NCBI GenBank assembly: GCA_003140895.1
Contig: PLLH01000038.1
Coordinates: 1-40,449, forward strand
DNA from: Elusimicrobiota bacterium
GTDB lineage: Bacteria; Elusimicrobiota; Elusimicrobia; F11
Direction: 5' to 3'
Length of the DNA stretch: 40,449 nt
Notes under the pieces: generated by a model
The model's database searches: none
What the model was told of the DNA's origin: nothing
Seen by the model: the letters and a program-made list of their open reading frames with translations, nothing else
Translations under genes and position numbers: made by a program
Shown here: positions 1-9,207 of the stretch, one piece after another
Layout of the letters: each line of letters begins with the position of its first letter
Numbering within the stretch: position 1 is the stretch's first letter

Positions 1-42
<42 letters not shown>

Positions 43-70
43 GATTTTAAACCTTTCAACCTATCAATAG

Positions 71-112
71 AGAAGCCTCTCAAGGACAATTCTTGAGAGG
101 CTTCTTTTTTTT
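71..112 (+). terminator. Rho-independent terminator after tRNA-fMet
   Basis: A perfect 14-bp stem (71-84 with 92-105, AGAAGCCTCTCAAG and its complement) surrounds a 7-nt loop and runs into an unbroken T tract at 105-112. It ends the tRNA transcript just before the convergent TonB-receptor gene. On the minus strand the hairpin is not followed by T's, so it would serve the opposing operon poorly. Confidence 0.9.
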
Positions 113-127
113 CTGGGAATTCGTCGG

Positions 128-2158
128 TTAGAACTGATAACTCACGCGTGAGATGAATTCCCGTGAGCCGCCCGGCAAGGGCGTGTGCCCGCTGTTGTAG
201 GGCTGGATATAGCTGTAGTTGGAACTCAGCAGGTCGAAGACCCCAATCCCGATGTCTAGCCCTTTGCGGAACGCGTCTTTTTTCTGAATAAAGAAGTTAA
301 GCAGGAACACGGTGGGATACCGGCGCAACGTCATATTTCCCGAGGCATCCTGCGGATCGTAGCCGTAGCGCTTGACGAGAAGGATGGCGGAAGGATTGAG
401 GCTGACGCCGCGTCCGAGATTAAAGTTTGAATTCAACGCGATCTTGTGCGTCGGCCAGCCGAGCATGGAGCCGCTGTGACCGGGCACCGAGTAAAGCGGT
501 ACGCGCTTGGTGGCAGAATAGAACGAATAGGAAAGATCCGCGTAGCCCAAACGTCCTTTCCACCGACTGGTGAGTTCAAAGCCGTGAGTGCCTGTTGGAT
601 CGTCGTTGCTGTAGTACTCCGTGCTTGTCAGCGAGTCATAGTGATAGATGATGGGTTTTCGGATCGTCATGTCAAAGAGAGCGATGGAGGCGAACAGGCT
701 ATCGGAAAATTGATAGCCTGTCTCCACTTCGTAGGTTGTCAGTTTCTCCGGCCGAATGTTCGTGTTGAGGCGAATGTTCTCAAGGCTCGGTGTTCGGAAG
801 GCCTGACTGTAGAGGGCCTTTATATTCAGCCGTTCCCACAGTTTTGTCCAGGCCAGGCGCGGCACGAAGGAATCTTTGTAGGCGCTGTGGTATTCATATC
901 GCCCGCCGCCCACAATGGTTCCCATGGGCAGTTTGACCTGCCCCTGCGCGAAATAGGCCTGGTTATCGTAATTAATGTGGCGTTGGTTCCCCGGCCAGAG
1001 CGCCGTGTCGGGGGTGTCCTCGGAGACCTTTGCGTGGTCTTGTTGAAATTCCGCGCCGCCCAGAAGAGTGAGGCGCTGCGAATGCTCATATTGAGTGGTT
1101 ATGGTTTCTCCCGTTCGGGTGTACGTCTTATCGTACATGAAATAGTCGTCATGTTCGTTCCAAGGTTCGTGGCGATTCAGGTTGAACCGAGGCGTGATCG
1201 TCCAGTGTTGGCCGAGCTTTAGGTCATAGGCGGCTTCGGCCAAATAGAGGTGGCTATTGATCTGCGTGGCGGAGGCCTGATTCACGCCGAAGGCATCACG
1301 CTGGGTGGTGAGGAACTCGTCGACGATGATCCGGCTGTGAAAGCCGCCTTTCTCGATCCCAATGTTGGCGCTTTTCGCTGTGAGATCGGAGTTGTCTTTC
1401 ATCGAATACGCATTCCCGGTCGAGTCCGTGTAATGGCGGTCGCTGCGCGGGGTCTTGGAAAAATGCGCCGCTCCACTCAGGTGCAGACTGTCGGGGCTCT
1501 CGCTGCCGGTGCCATAGTGGACGTCGAGCGCGCCGCGATCGCCGCCATTCGAACTGAAGCCCGCGAGTCCCGTGGCCTGGACGCCTTTCTCGCGCGCCCC
1601 GCGCGTGAGGATGTTGATGACGGCCAATTCGGCGTTTCCTCCATAGATGACGGAGCCCGGTCCGCGGATGACCTCAACCCGTTCAATTTGCGCGACGGGG
1701 ATACGGTCGATCTGAGTTCCCGCGTATCCGAGGTCGTTCAGCATCTGTCCGTCGACCATCACGAGCACTTTCCCTTCCTGGCCCCAAATCCCCCGAAAAC
1801 CGATCCCGATGATTCCCTGAATGTCCACGCCGAATTCGATGCCCGGCACCAACCGGAGGACGTCGAAGATGTCGCGCGCGCCTGAGTTTTGAACCTCTTC
1901 ACGTGTAATGATGGTGATGATATTGGGAGACTCGCGCGGCGAGGCGGGGGACTTGGTCGCGACGTTGGTCTTTAAATTAAGGGATTGTTCGAGCGTCAGA
2001 TTTTCATACTCAAAAAAAAGAAAATCCTCGTCCGCCTGCGCCCCAACCGTGGCGAAGAGAAAGAGAGCTAGCAGCCAACCGCATCGGGAAGCGAGCCAGC
2101 TCCTCTTCGGCTTAGCAAAAGAGACGGCGGTGAGTAGCTTTTTTTGAATTCTTTTCAT
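128..2158 (-). CDS. TonB-dependent outer-membrane receptor
   Basis: This 676-residue protein imports a ligand (siderophore, cobalamin or similar, not determinable here) across the outer membrane using TonB energy. A basic N-terminus and hydrophobic stretch ending near AQA (about residues 25-42) form a signal peptide. The plug domain follows at about 65-190, with the typical IITIITREEVQNSGA and VEVIRGPGSVIYGG segments. A beta-barrel fills the remainder and ends in aromatic Phe (VSYQF), as expected for BAM recognition. It is the last gene of a leftward operon, 12 bp after a receiver gene, behind a periplasmic binding protein and a histidine kinase. That context suggests uptake of, or regulation by, the ligand sensed upstream. 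There is no separate TonB/ExbBD in the window. Confidence 0.93.
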   Translation of the reverse strand: MKRIQKKLLTAVSFAKPKRSWLASRCGWLLALFLFATVGAQADEDFLFFEYENLTLEQSLNLKTNVATKSPASPRESPNIITIITREEVQNSGARDIFDVLRLVPGIEFGVDIQGIIGIGFRGIWGQEGKVLVMVDGQMLNDLGYAGTQIDRIPVAQIERVEVIRGPGSVIYGGNAELAVINILTRGAREKGVQATGLAGFSSNGGDRGALDVHYGTGSESPDSLHLSGAAHFSKTPRSDRHYTDSTGNAYSMKDNSDLTAKSANIGIEKGGFHSRIIVDEFLTTQRDAFGVNQASATQINSHLYLAEAAYDLKLGQHWTITPRFNLNRHEPWNEHDDYFMYDKTYTRTGETITTQYEHSQRLTLLGGAEFQQDHAKVSEDTPDTALWPGNQRHINYDNQAYFAQGQVKLPMGTIVGGGRYEYHSAYKDSFVPRLAWTKLWERLNIKALYSQAFRTPSLENIRLNTNIRPEKLTTYEVETGYQFSDSLFASIALFDMTIRKPIIYHYDSLTSTEYYSNDDPTGTHGFELTSRWKGRLGYADLSYSFYSATKRVPLYSVPGHSGSMLGWPTHKIALNSNFNLGRGVSLNPSAILLVKRYGYDPQDASGNMTLRRYPTVFLLNFFIQKKDAFRKGLDIGIGVFDLLSSNYSYIQPYNSGHTPLPGGSREFISRVSYQF

Positions 2159-2170
2159 TACTTTGTTTGA

Positions 2171-2539
2171 TTAGACCTCCGTTTCAATAAGATTTTTTAT
2201 GGTTGACCTCATTTCATGAATGGCAAAGGGTTTTCGCAAGAAGCCGCCCACGCGCATCGTGAGAGCTTGGCTGACGCGTTCCTCAATGGCATATCCCGTC
2301 ATTAAGATAATCGGCAGGGTGGCCCATGTCTTTCGAATCGCTGTGATGGTATCGAGGCCGTCCATGGGGCGCATCTGCATGTCCGTGATGGCGCAATCCA
2401 CTTTTGTTTTTTCCAGGATTTTGATCGCCCCATCTCCGCTGGCGGCGGTCAGTACGCTGTATCCGATTTTTGATAAGTCCGATGATAATAGAGCTCGGTA
2501 ACCCGCTTCATCGTCGATGACAAGAACTGTTTTCCCCAT
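2171..2539 (-). CDS. Single-domain response regulator (CheY-like)
   Basis: A 122-residue stand-alone receiver. The acidic pair is D9/D10, the phospho-acceptor D53 (in ITDMQM), the switch Thr T81 and the conserved Lys K103 (RKPF), so the site looks active. There is no output domain, and signalling must go through protein contacts or a phosphorelay. A clear AGGAG lies 5 nt before the ATG. It lies between a second receiver gene and the TonB receptor gene in the same operon, downstream of the membrane histidine kinase that probably phosphorylates it. Confidence 0.93.
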   Translation of the reverse strand: MGKTVLVIDDEAGYRALLSSDLSKIGYSVLTAASGDGAIKILEKTKVDCAITDMQMRPMDGLDTITAIRKTWATLPIILMTGYAIEERVSQALTMRVGGFLRKPFAIHEMRSTIKNLIETEV

Positions 2540-2558
2540 TGCTTCTCCTGTTATGTCG

Positions 2559-2942
2559 TTATAATGTCGAGATAATCATCAAGATGTCTTTGATGTCAAA
2601 CGGTTTCTGAAAACACGCGTCGGCTCCGAGTTTGTCGGTTTCGTCTTTCACGTCCGCCGAATTGGCTCCGCTGGATAGCATGACGATTCGCTGGTGTGGT
2701 TTTATCGCTTTGATTTGTCTGAGGACTTCCTGCCCCGTCATCTTCGGCATGTGAATATCCAGGAAAATAACGGCGAAATCCCGTTGTTGGGCCAGCTCGA
2801 GGGCTTCTAATCCATCGTGCGCGGAAACGACGTGAAACCCTTTCGGTTCCAGAAGGTAGCGAAACAGAGTGTGGAACCCCAGCTCGTCGTCAGCGACGAG
2901 AATTTCCTTCTTGGGATCTTTCCCCTGCGCATTCGTTGGCAT
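2559..2942 (-). CDS. Single-domain response regulator (CheY-like)
   Basis: A 127-residue receiver with D18/D19 acidic pair, D62 phospho-acceptor (FLDIHMP), S90/S91 in the Thr/Ser switch position and K113 (QKPF). No DNA-binding or enzymatic output is attached. The ATG begins only 3 bp after the kinase stop codon and has no strong Shine-Dalgarno of its own, suggesting translational coupling to the kinase. It and the next receiver give one kinase two separate receiver partners, which would allow a branched or sink-type relay. Confidence 0.93.
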   Translation of the reverse strand: MPTNAQGKDPKKEILVADDELGFHTLFRYLLEPKGFHVVSAHDGLEALELAQQRDFAVIFLDIHMPKMTGQEVLRQIKAIKPHQRIVMLSSGANSADVKDETDKLGADACFQKPFDIKDILMIISTL

Positions 2943-2945
2943 TGG

Positions 2946-4784
2946 TTAGGTTTGAGTGGGGAGAAAAACGGTAAAGGTTGTCCCTTTTCCCATTTCACTT
3001 TTGAGTTCAATTTTTCCTTGGTGTTTCTGGACGATTTCAAAAACCAGTGAAAGGCCGAGTCCCGTTCCTTTTCCGGTTTCTTTCGTCGTGAAAAATGGAT
3101 CGAAAATCTTGGATTGGATGTTGGGGGGGATGCCCGTTCCCGTGTCCGAAACGTCGATCGTGATCCACGGGGTTCCTTTGTCTTGAACCACATTTGTTCG
3201 TACCGTCAATGTCCCTTTGTCGGTCATCGCGTCCATGGCGTTGTTGCACAAATTGATAATGACTTGCTGAATCTGATTTTTGTTGGCGATAATGGGAGAC
3301 AAGGTGTCTTTGAGATCTTTAATTAATTCGATGTTTTTGACACGGCTCTGAGCTGTAATCAACGTGAGGGCTTCCTCAACGGTGTCGTGAATGTTGACGT
3401 TTTCCTTTCTGTCGAGTTGGGAGGATCGTGAAAAGACGAGCAGATTTTGAACCAATTCTTTGCAACGGAGGGTTTCCTTCTCAATGAAATTAAGCCCTGT
3501 CGCTAGTGGGGAATCTCCTGGGACGTCGGCTTTGATGCTTTGGGCAAAGCCGAGGATAATTCCCAGGGGGTTGTTGATTTCATGAGCGATGCCGGCCGCC
3601 AGCTGCCCGATCGCCGACATTTTTTCAGACTGGAAGATCTGTTTTTCTAGTTTTTTCCTGTCTGTGATGTCACGCACCACGACAATATATCCGGTCGCTT
3701 GTCCCATCCCGTCGTGGTGTTCAACCGCGGAGGCCAAAACGGAAATGTCGCCGTTCTTGGCTTTTAAGCTCATTTCGACGTTTCTAAATGTTCCTTTGGA
3801 CGCTTCGGCCACAATGAGCGTGAGTATGGGTTCTTTCTCTTCCTGGAATAAGGAGTTGATGGAATGGTTGTGGAGGGTGTCCGTCGTTTGTCCAAGTAAG
3901 GTTTCCGCCGCTTTATTGTGCAATGTGATGAGGCCGTCCAGATTAATGACGAAAATGGGATCTAATATGTTGTTGATGATGTTGTTTAAATAGTCTTTGG
4001 ATACCGTGGTTCTCCCCAATTCATGGCTCATGAGTGAGAAACGTTGCGCCAAGTACCCTACTTCGTCTTTCGACGTGGATTCAATGGAGATGTTGTAATT
4101 GCCCGCCATGATATTCTCCGTGGCTTTCGTGAGGCGAATCAACGGATCCAGTATTCGTCCAAGGAACAGAAGAAGGAAAATAAGAGCGACGATTCCACCG
4201 ATCCATAATATAAGGAGGGACTGTTTGGTGATCTTATCGGCGGTCATATAGGCGGATTTCATTGATATTTCGGCCATGAATATCCCTATCCGATTTTTCG
4301 CATTCTTTTCTTCTCCGTTGCTTAAGAGAAAAGAGTCGTCTCCCGTTTCCTTGACGGATGTTTCGAAGATAGGGGCGCCGACATGAAGAATGTCGACCCC
4401 ATTATTATTTTTATCGTTTATGAAATGAAAGTAAGGTGTCTGGCTGTCCAAGGCGGATTGTCTTAACGGGCAGATGAAGAGTCGGCCTCGCTCTGTGATT
4501 TTTGAGTGGGCGATAATGGTTCCGTTTAAATCGAGTGCGAACGTGTCACGCGCGTTGAGCTTGTTTTTTGTATCGATCAGCACCGGGAGTAATTTGATTT
4601 CGCTTTTCTCTTTAAGAGGTCCGGCGGCCCGGACGGCGGCTTCTGAGACTTCTCTAATGCCTTCGGTAATGGTGGATTCAGTGATGATGCGAACCACCGT
4701 TTTATGAATAAAGAGGGAGATAACCCCTGAGAAAATCAAAAATGAGGGGATGAAATAGACAAGTAGCTTATTTTTCAGTTTCAC
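2946..4784 (-). CDS. Membrane sensor histidine kinase (Cache-like sensor, HAMP, PAS)
   Basis: This 612-residue inner-membrane kinase has TM1 at about 8-28 and an extracytoplasmic Cache-like sensor at about 29-188. TM2 lies at about 189-209, HAMP at 210-262 and PAS at 265-375. The HisKA domain carries phospho-acceptor H401 (GIAHEINNPL). The HATPase domain has N (NNAMDAM), G1 (DTGTGIP), F (FDPFFTTK) and G2 (GKGTGLGLSL) boxes. All catalytic boxes are present. It starts at GTG (4784) within a 4-bp GTGA overlap with the binding-protein gene, so the two are translated together. Two receivers follow directly. The binding protein may present ligand to the sensor domain; that is inference from the overlap. 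Confidence 0.94.
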   Translation of the reverse strand: MKLKNKLLVYFIPSFLIFSGVISLFIHKTVVRIITESTITEGIREVSEAAVRAAGPLKEKSEIKLLPVLIDTKNKLNARDTFALDLNGTIIAHSKITERGRLFICPLRQSALDSQTPYFHFINDKNNNGVDILHVGAPIFETSVKETGDDSFLLSNGEEKNAKNRIGIFMAEISMKSAYMTADKITKQSLLILWIGGIVALIFLLLFLGRILDPLIRLTKATENIMAGNYNISIESTSKDEVGYLAQRFSLMSHELGRTTVSKDYLNNIINNILDPIFVINLDGLITLHNKAAETLLGQTTDTLHNHSINSLFQEEKEPILTLIVAEASKGTFRNVEMSLKAKNGDISVLASAVEHHDGMGQATGYIVVVRDITDRKKLEKQIFQSEKMSAIGQLAAGIAHEINNPLGIILGFAQSIKADVPGDSPLATGLNFIEKETLRCKELVQNLLVFSRSSQLDRKENVNIHDTVEEALTLITAQSRVKNIELIKDLKDTLSPIIANKNQIQQVIINLCNNAMDAMTDKGTLTVRTNVVQDKGTPWITIDVSDTGTGIPPNIQSKIFDPFFTTKETGKGTGLGLSLVFEIVQKHQGKIELKSEMGKGTTFTVFLPTQT

Positions 4785-5686
4785 GGATAAACTTTGTCGG
4801 CGTTTTTTTGAATCGCTTGAGCGTTTTCAGGGCTGATCAGGTTGGCTGTTTCCATGTTAACGTGGATCTGCGTGTTTGAGGGGAAGACGACAGGCGGCAC
4901 GTTGGCTCCCTTCATTAACTGATGCGCCGTTTGTCCCGCCGTGACTCCGATATCGTGAAAGCTGATGACCACGGCGCCCATGGCCCCTTTTTGAACCAAT
5001 GTGGTTGTCGGGACGTAGAGCGGAATTTTGTTTGAAAGGGAGAATTGTTTCAGAGTGGCGAAGCAGTCTTGTTTGATGAGATTGGGGTCGGGAAGAAGCC
5101 AAATAGATTGGGCTTGGGTGTGAATCTCCCTCAACGTTTCCGGAAGCCGGTCTGATGACGTCATTCGTTTCGAAACGAAGGCGAGATTGGTGGTCGATCG
5201 TTTTGTGAGATCGGCTACGTAACCGGAGAAGACATCGGCGATCCAAAGGACGGCTATTTTCCCCGATGGGGGGGAGAGGAGGGCGATGCGATTGGACAGC
5301 ACTTCAGGAGAGGGCATCATTTCAATTTTGACGGTGGCGGCATCGCGCTCGGCGGGATCGATGATTGTTCCCGGCGAAAGGCAATAAATCAACGGGGTGT
5401 TCTTGGGATAGCTATAGGCGGCGGCCCGGCCTCCAAAAGCAACAATCAGGCGAGTATCTGATTTGACGGGGGGGAGCGTTTTTGAGGCCAGAATGGTAAC
5501 AGAGGGTGAGCCTCCAAACGTATTGGTAAAACCATCGAGCGCTTCACGATAGGCATCAAGGTCGGAACTCAAAACAGCCACGACCTCAGAAGCGGTGGTT
5601 CGTACCGGTAACAAGAAAAATAAAAGAAGAGCAAAAAAATGGCGGTCCATTGGGTAAAGAAGCGAATAAACAGATTTCATTTTCAT
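4781..5686 (-). CDS. Periplasmic substrate-binding protein (ABC_sub_bind-like)
   Basis: A 301-residue exported protein. A hydrophobic segment (about 16-27) after an unusually long N-terminus ends near TTAS, giving a signal peptide. The rest resembles the ABC-type uncharacterised binding proteins of the ABC_sub_bind family: a GGRAAAY segment in the first lobe, and IPLYVPTTTLVQKGAMGAV and DIGVTAGQ segments in the second. No ABC permease or ATPase is adjacent. Instead the gene overlaps a sensor kinase, so a sensory role (ligand capture for the kinase) is likelier than transport. Met3 or Met13 are alternative starts; none of the three has a strong Shine-Dalgarno. Confidence 0.82.
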   Translation of the reverse strand: MKMKSVYSLLYPMDRHFFALLLFFLLPVRTTASEVVAVLSSDLDAYREALDGFTNTFGGSPSVTILASKTLPPVKSDTRLIVAFGGRAAAYSYPKNTPLIYCLSPGTIIDPAERDAATVKIEMMPSPEVLSNRIALLSPPSGKIAVLWIADVFSGYVADLTKRSTTNLAFVSKRMTSSDRLPETLREIHTQAQSIWLLPDPNLIKQDCFATLKQFSLSNKIPLYVPTTTLVQKGAMGAVVISFHDIGVTAGQTAHQLMKGANVPPVVFPSNTQIHVNMETANLISPENAQAIQKNADKVYP

Positions 5687-5771
5687 GGGCTGTGGACAAG
5701 ATTAACACTTGGAGATTTAAAAGCAACGTTTTTTTATGAAATGAGTTATTGATGTCTTTAATCTTCTTTGG

Positions 5772-6161
5772 CTATTTCTTTGGCGGTTCCTTGGCGTCGG
5801 CGAGAGCCGTTAGAACGGCTTGCTTGAAGCTTTCGTTCGTGAACGGTTTGTGGAGGAATTGATAAGGCCCTAAATTCTCTATGCTTCCAAGGCTGTCTTC
5901 AGGAGTGGGGGAGCCGGTCATGACAATAAGTTGAATGTCCTTGTGCTTTTCTTTGACCCCGCGGATCACATCGACCCCGTTTCCATCCGGGAGTTTGAGG
6001 TCCGTGATGAGAACATCTGGAGACAGAGTATTGCTAATGGTCAGCGCTTCTTGAACCAATTGAGCGAAGACGAGTTCGTGACCTTGGTCCTCTAACAAGC
6101 GTTTGCACAAGTGTCGAATGATTTCTTCGTCTTCAACGATGAGGATTGTTTTCTGGTCCAT
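5772..6161 (-). CDS. Single-domain response regulator
   Basis: A 129-residue receiver: acidic pair E10/D11, phospho-acceptor D54 (ITDLKLPDG), switch T82 and K105 (HKPF). The reading frame is open for 55 codons upstream, but that part lies inside the kinase gene and is not receiver-like. The ATG at 6161, giving MDQKTILIVEDEE, fits the family start exactly. It overlaps the 3' end of the receiver-GAF-kinase gene by 29 bp, so the pair is probably co-translated and functionally linked. No output domain is present. Confidence 0.92.
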   Translation of the reverse strand: MDQKTILIVEDEEIIRHLCKRLLEDQGHELVFAQLVQEALTISNTLSPDVLITDLKLPDGNGVDVIRGVKEKHKDIQLIVMTGSPTPEDSLGSIENLGPYQFLHKPFTNESFKQAVLTALADAKEPPKK

Positions 6162-7854
6162 TATCTTTCTCACGGTAGATGGGTAATTCGATGGCGAATG
6201 TTGTCCCGACCCCTTCTTCGCTTTCAACGCGAATGGTTCCCTGGTGCTCTTGAATGATCCCGTATGAAATGGATAATCCCAGCCCGGTTCCTTTCCCGAC
6301 GGGCTTGGTTGTGAAGAACGGATCAAAAATCTTCCCCATATTTTCTTTTGAAATACCAGATCCGGTGTCCTTAAAGAGGACGGCCATTGTTTCCGGCCCT
6401 TCTTTTATTTGAAGCGTGAGGATCGCCGGCTTTCTTTTCTCCATGGATTGCCGGGCGTTTGTGATGAAATTTAAGAATACTTGCTGGATTTGAGCCGGGT
6501 CGGCGAACACGAAGGGTTCCGAGGGGGGCACTTCCTGGATGATTTCGACGCCGGAGGTGGTGAAGTCATACTTGACCAGTTGAAGAGTGGATTCAAGAAG
6601 AGGGGCGAGATAAATGAGTTCTTTTTGGGATTCTTTGCGCCGGCTGAATTGCAGGAGATTTTGAATGATTTGCCGGCATCGTTTGCTTTGCGTGTAGATG
6701 GATTCAACATCTTCTCTGACTTGTTGGGGCAATTCGATGCTTTCCAAAACGATTTCTGAAAACCCCATGATTCCCGTGAGGGGGTTGTTGAGTTCATGGG
6801 CCACGCCCGCGGCCAACTGCCCCACGGCGGCCATTTTTTCGGATTGGAATAATTGAACCTGCGTTTCCTCAAGGCGCGCATACGCCTTTTTCAATTCCTG
6901 AACTTTATTCTCGAGCTTGTCATACAACTTGGCGTTCGACACGGCTTGCGCGATTTGAGATCCCAGGATGATGACACTGTAGAGATCTCCATTATTGAAG
7001 GGCAAGCGCTGAGCTGTTCGATTGATGTTAAGAACGCCGAGGGGTTCGCCGTTCAAAATAAGAGGATAGACGATAGAGGACGCGATATCTCGCAGCGGGG
7101 GGATCCCTTCAAAACGCGGGTCTTTTGAAATATCTCCCGTTAAGATGAGAGGTTCTTTCCAGAGAGCGGCTTTTCCCGCGATGCGGTCTCCAATGGCCAG
7201 GCTGGCTTCCCGGCGTTGCTCGTCCTGGAGCCCGGCCCCGGCGGCGAACGCGAGGTTCCCATCGGGTCCCATTAACAACAACGAGGCGTCGTCGGCCTTT
7301 AGAATTTTTAATATGAGTTGCATCGTGATCGGGAGGAGCGAGTCCAGTTTGATGGATGAGAAGATGGCTTTGCTGGTTTCGTAGACGCCGATGATCGTTT
7401 TCAGTTCGCTTTTCTCAAGAGCCTTCTCAACAAGGGCGAAGATCTCTTCAAGATTAAATGGTTTTTGAACAAAATCGTACGCCCCTCGTTTCATGGCGGT
7501 CACGGCGGTTTCGATGTTTCCAAAGCCGGTGGCGATGATGACTTCGATTTCAGGATTGTCTTTTTTGAGAGCTTCGAGGAGTTCTAGGCCTCCCAGTTTC
7601 GGCATTTTGACGTCGCTGATCGCCAGTTGGAACTTTCCCGCCTTTATTTTTTCGAGGGCGTCTTCGCCGTTGACGGCGGTGGTGACGTTGTACCCTTTTT
7701 TGGTGAGTTCTTGCGAGAGGAGAGCCCGAAATCCCGGTTCATCATCAACAACGAGGATGTGCGCTTCGGAGGGGTTGTATCCAGATTTGTTTAGATCATC
7801 TAATGTGTTTTGATTGTTTTCGATCACATCGAATCCTTTGATTTGATGATACAT
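6133..7854 (-). CDS. Receiver-GAF-histidine kinase (soluble hybrid kinase)
   Basis: Cytoplasmic hybrid kinase of 573 residues from the chosen ATG. Counted from a possible TTG start at 7917 (594 residues), the order is: an N-terminal receiver with D58/D59, D102, T130 and K152; a GAF domain at about 180-330; a short coiled coil; HisKA with H374 (GVAHELNNPL); and a HATPase with NARQSM, DTGSGIS, FDPFFTTK and GKGTGLGLSI boxes. No membrane segment is seen, so the input is a phosphorylated receiver plus a GAF ligand. I prefer ATG 7854, which has AAGG 11 nt upstream; the TTG at 7917 has no Shine-Dalgarno. The gene overlaps the following receiver gene by 29 bp. Confidence 0.92.
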   Translation of the reverse strand: MYHQIKGFDVIENNQNTLDDLNKSGYNPSEAHILVVDDEPGFRALLSQELTKKGYNVTTAVNGEDALEKIKAGKFQLAISDVKMPKLGGLELLEALKKDNPEIEVIIATGFGNIETAVTAMKRGAYDFVQKPFNLEEIFALVEKALEKSELKTIIGVYETSKAIFSSIKLDSLLPITMQLILKILKADDASLLLMGPDGNLAFAAGAGLQDEQRREASLAIGDRIAGKAALWKEPLILTGDISKDPRFEGIPPLRDIASSIVYPLILNGEPLGVLNINRTAQRLPFNNGDLYSVIILGSQIAQAVSNAKLYDKLENKVQELKKAYARLEETQVQLFQSEKMAAVGQLAAGVAHELNNPLTGIMGFSEIVLESIELPQQVREDVESIYTQSKRCRQIIQNLLQFSRRKESQKELIYLAPLLESTLQLVKYDFTTSGVEIIQEVPPSEPFVFADPAQIQQVFLNFITNARQSMEKRKPAILTLQIKEGPETMAVLFKDTGSGISKENMGKIFDPFFTTKPVGKGTGLGLSISYGIIQEHQGTIRVESEEGVGTTFAIELPIYREKDNGPENNPHR

Positions 7855-7956
7855 TTGAAAAAACGCCTTGTCTTTTAAATATATAGGTCGAATAGCGAGC
7901 TTTTGCCAGATATTCAATTATTTTATTAAGGGGATGGATTCGAGGTTGGCGTGAGC

Positions 7957-9207
7957 CTATAACGATGAGAGTTCCTTGCCAATGAGAGTGGTGTCTAATC
8001 CGTTATGCTCGAATTTGACGTAGAGCTCTTGCAAAAGACGAAGACGTTCGGTGGCGGAGGCTCCGGCCGCTTTCCGAGAAAAATAGATTCCGACGGCTTT
8101 GTTGAAGTCATCCGGGAGAGAGAGACCCTGTTGCTTCGTGGGTTGTTTAAGGGATGACGCTTCTCGGATTTCTTGAGAAGCCGGTTTCTGGCCGAGGGTT
8201 CGCGGCGCCTCCTCTGGCGTTCCCCATCGGAATGACAACGAAACCTGGTGGTCGCCTTGAGTTTGGGACAGATTGCCGATGGGGAAGGTGAACGCGTAAT
8301 CCAGATGAATCCAACGGAAGGAGAAGGACGCGCCGCTCGCAAGCATCTGGTATCCGCGGGAGCCTTGGGCGTAACCGGCGCGAAGCCCCATGGATCCGAT
8401 GCTTGACCACGACAACGTCCGTTCTATCCCGAAGGCGGTATCGGTGTCCTGCTCGTTCGCCATACGTTTTGTCCGCCTCACTTCAACCGATAGCAGCGCC
8501 CAGCGGGTTTGATGGGCCATTCCCACGCGGGCAATTAATGGCGCTCTGTCTTTGTCGTGGCCGAGAGAGAGATCGGGTTGGTTGATATTGGTCAGGGAAA
8601 CCCCGAATTTTGTTTTTCTGTTTTCTCCCAATTGATACATCGATCCCAGGTCAACGGCGTAGGCCTGTTTCGAATATCCATTTTTTTCGAAAAGAGGATC
8701 GGGGCGGCCGGTGGCGGTTCCGGCGTCGTTTAAGGCGTTGTTTGTGTACGCGGATGCTTCGTATTGCCGATTGAATTGTTTGACGTTGATTCCCAGCGAC
8801 CATTTCCCGTCCCATCCAAAGGTGAACGGGGCCAGTTGTTTACCGTAGCTGAGAGTCATTGTCCGGTCAGTGAAATAGTCTGCTCCTTTGTAATTCTGAT
8901 ACGCCAATCCGAACGTTCCCAGACGTCCCCCTTGAAGTTGTTGCAGATAACTAACGTAATTGCTTTTAACGGAAGACGCGTCGTCTAAGCCTTTTAAAAA
9001 TTGCCCATAGTGAGTTGTGAATTCCCTGCCGTTAATTTGAGTTGAACCGGCGGGATTGTAATACATCGCGTTGGCGTCGTCTGATACGGCCACGAACGCC
9101 TCCGCCATGCCTCGGGCGCGAGCTCCCGCCCCCGCGTCCTCAAATCCAGCCAGCGCGGGTTCGAGGAGGCCCATGAAGCCGATGAGAACAATCGTTAACG
9201 TTTTCAT
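7957..9207 (-). CDS. PorV/PorQ-like (UPF0164) outer-membrane barrel protein
   Basis: This 416-residue protein has a signal peptide (cleavage near ALAG) and the PorV/PorQ hallmark N-terminus: GAGARARGMAEAFVAVSDD followed by ANAMYYNPAG. Alternating beta strands of a FadL/PorV-type barrel run to about residue 330 (LSFRWG). A charged periplasmic-type tail of about 85 residues follows. In Bacteroidetes, PorV shuttles or anchors type IX secretion cargo at the outer membrane; that role is family knowledge, not shown here. The ATG overlaps by 4 bp (ATGA) the gene for a secreted FN3 protein with a FlgD/T9SS-like C-terminal domain, which makes that protein the obvious candidate partner. Confidence 0.87.
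   Translation of the reverse strand: MKTLTIVLIGFMGLLEPALAGFEDAGAGARARGMAEAFVAVSDDANAMYYNPAGSTQINGREFTTHYGQFLKGLDDASSVKSNYVSYLQQLQGGRLGTFGLAYQNYKGADYFTDRTMTLSYGKQLAPFTFGWDGKWSLGINVKQFNRQYEASAYTNNALNDAGTATGRPDPLFEKNGYSKQAYAVDLGSMYQLGENRKTKFGVSLTNINQPDLSLGHDKDRAPLIARVGMAHQTRWALLSVEVRRTKRMANEQDTDTAFGIERTLSWSSIGSMGLRAGYAQGSRGYQMLASGASFSFRWIHLDYAFTFPIGNLSQTQGDHQVSLSFRWGTPEEAPRTLGQKPASQEIREASSLKQPTKQQGLSLPDDFNKAVGIYFSRKAAGASATERLRLLQELYVKFEHNGLDTTLIGKELSSL

Noticed and set aside
446-2147. Several plus-strand open frames of 79-258 codons opposite the TonB receptor
   Set aside because: Antisense shadows in GC-rich coding sequence; the receptor frame explains the region fully.
6162-6326. 55-codon upstream extension of the 5772-6161 receiver
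   Set aside because: It is out of frame within the kinase HATPase coding region and does not resemble a receiver; ATG 6161 fits the family start.
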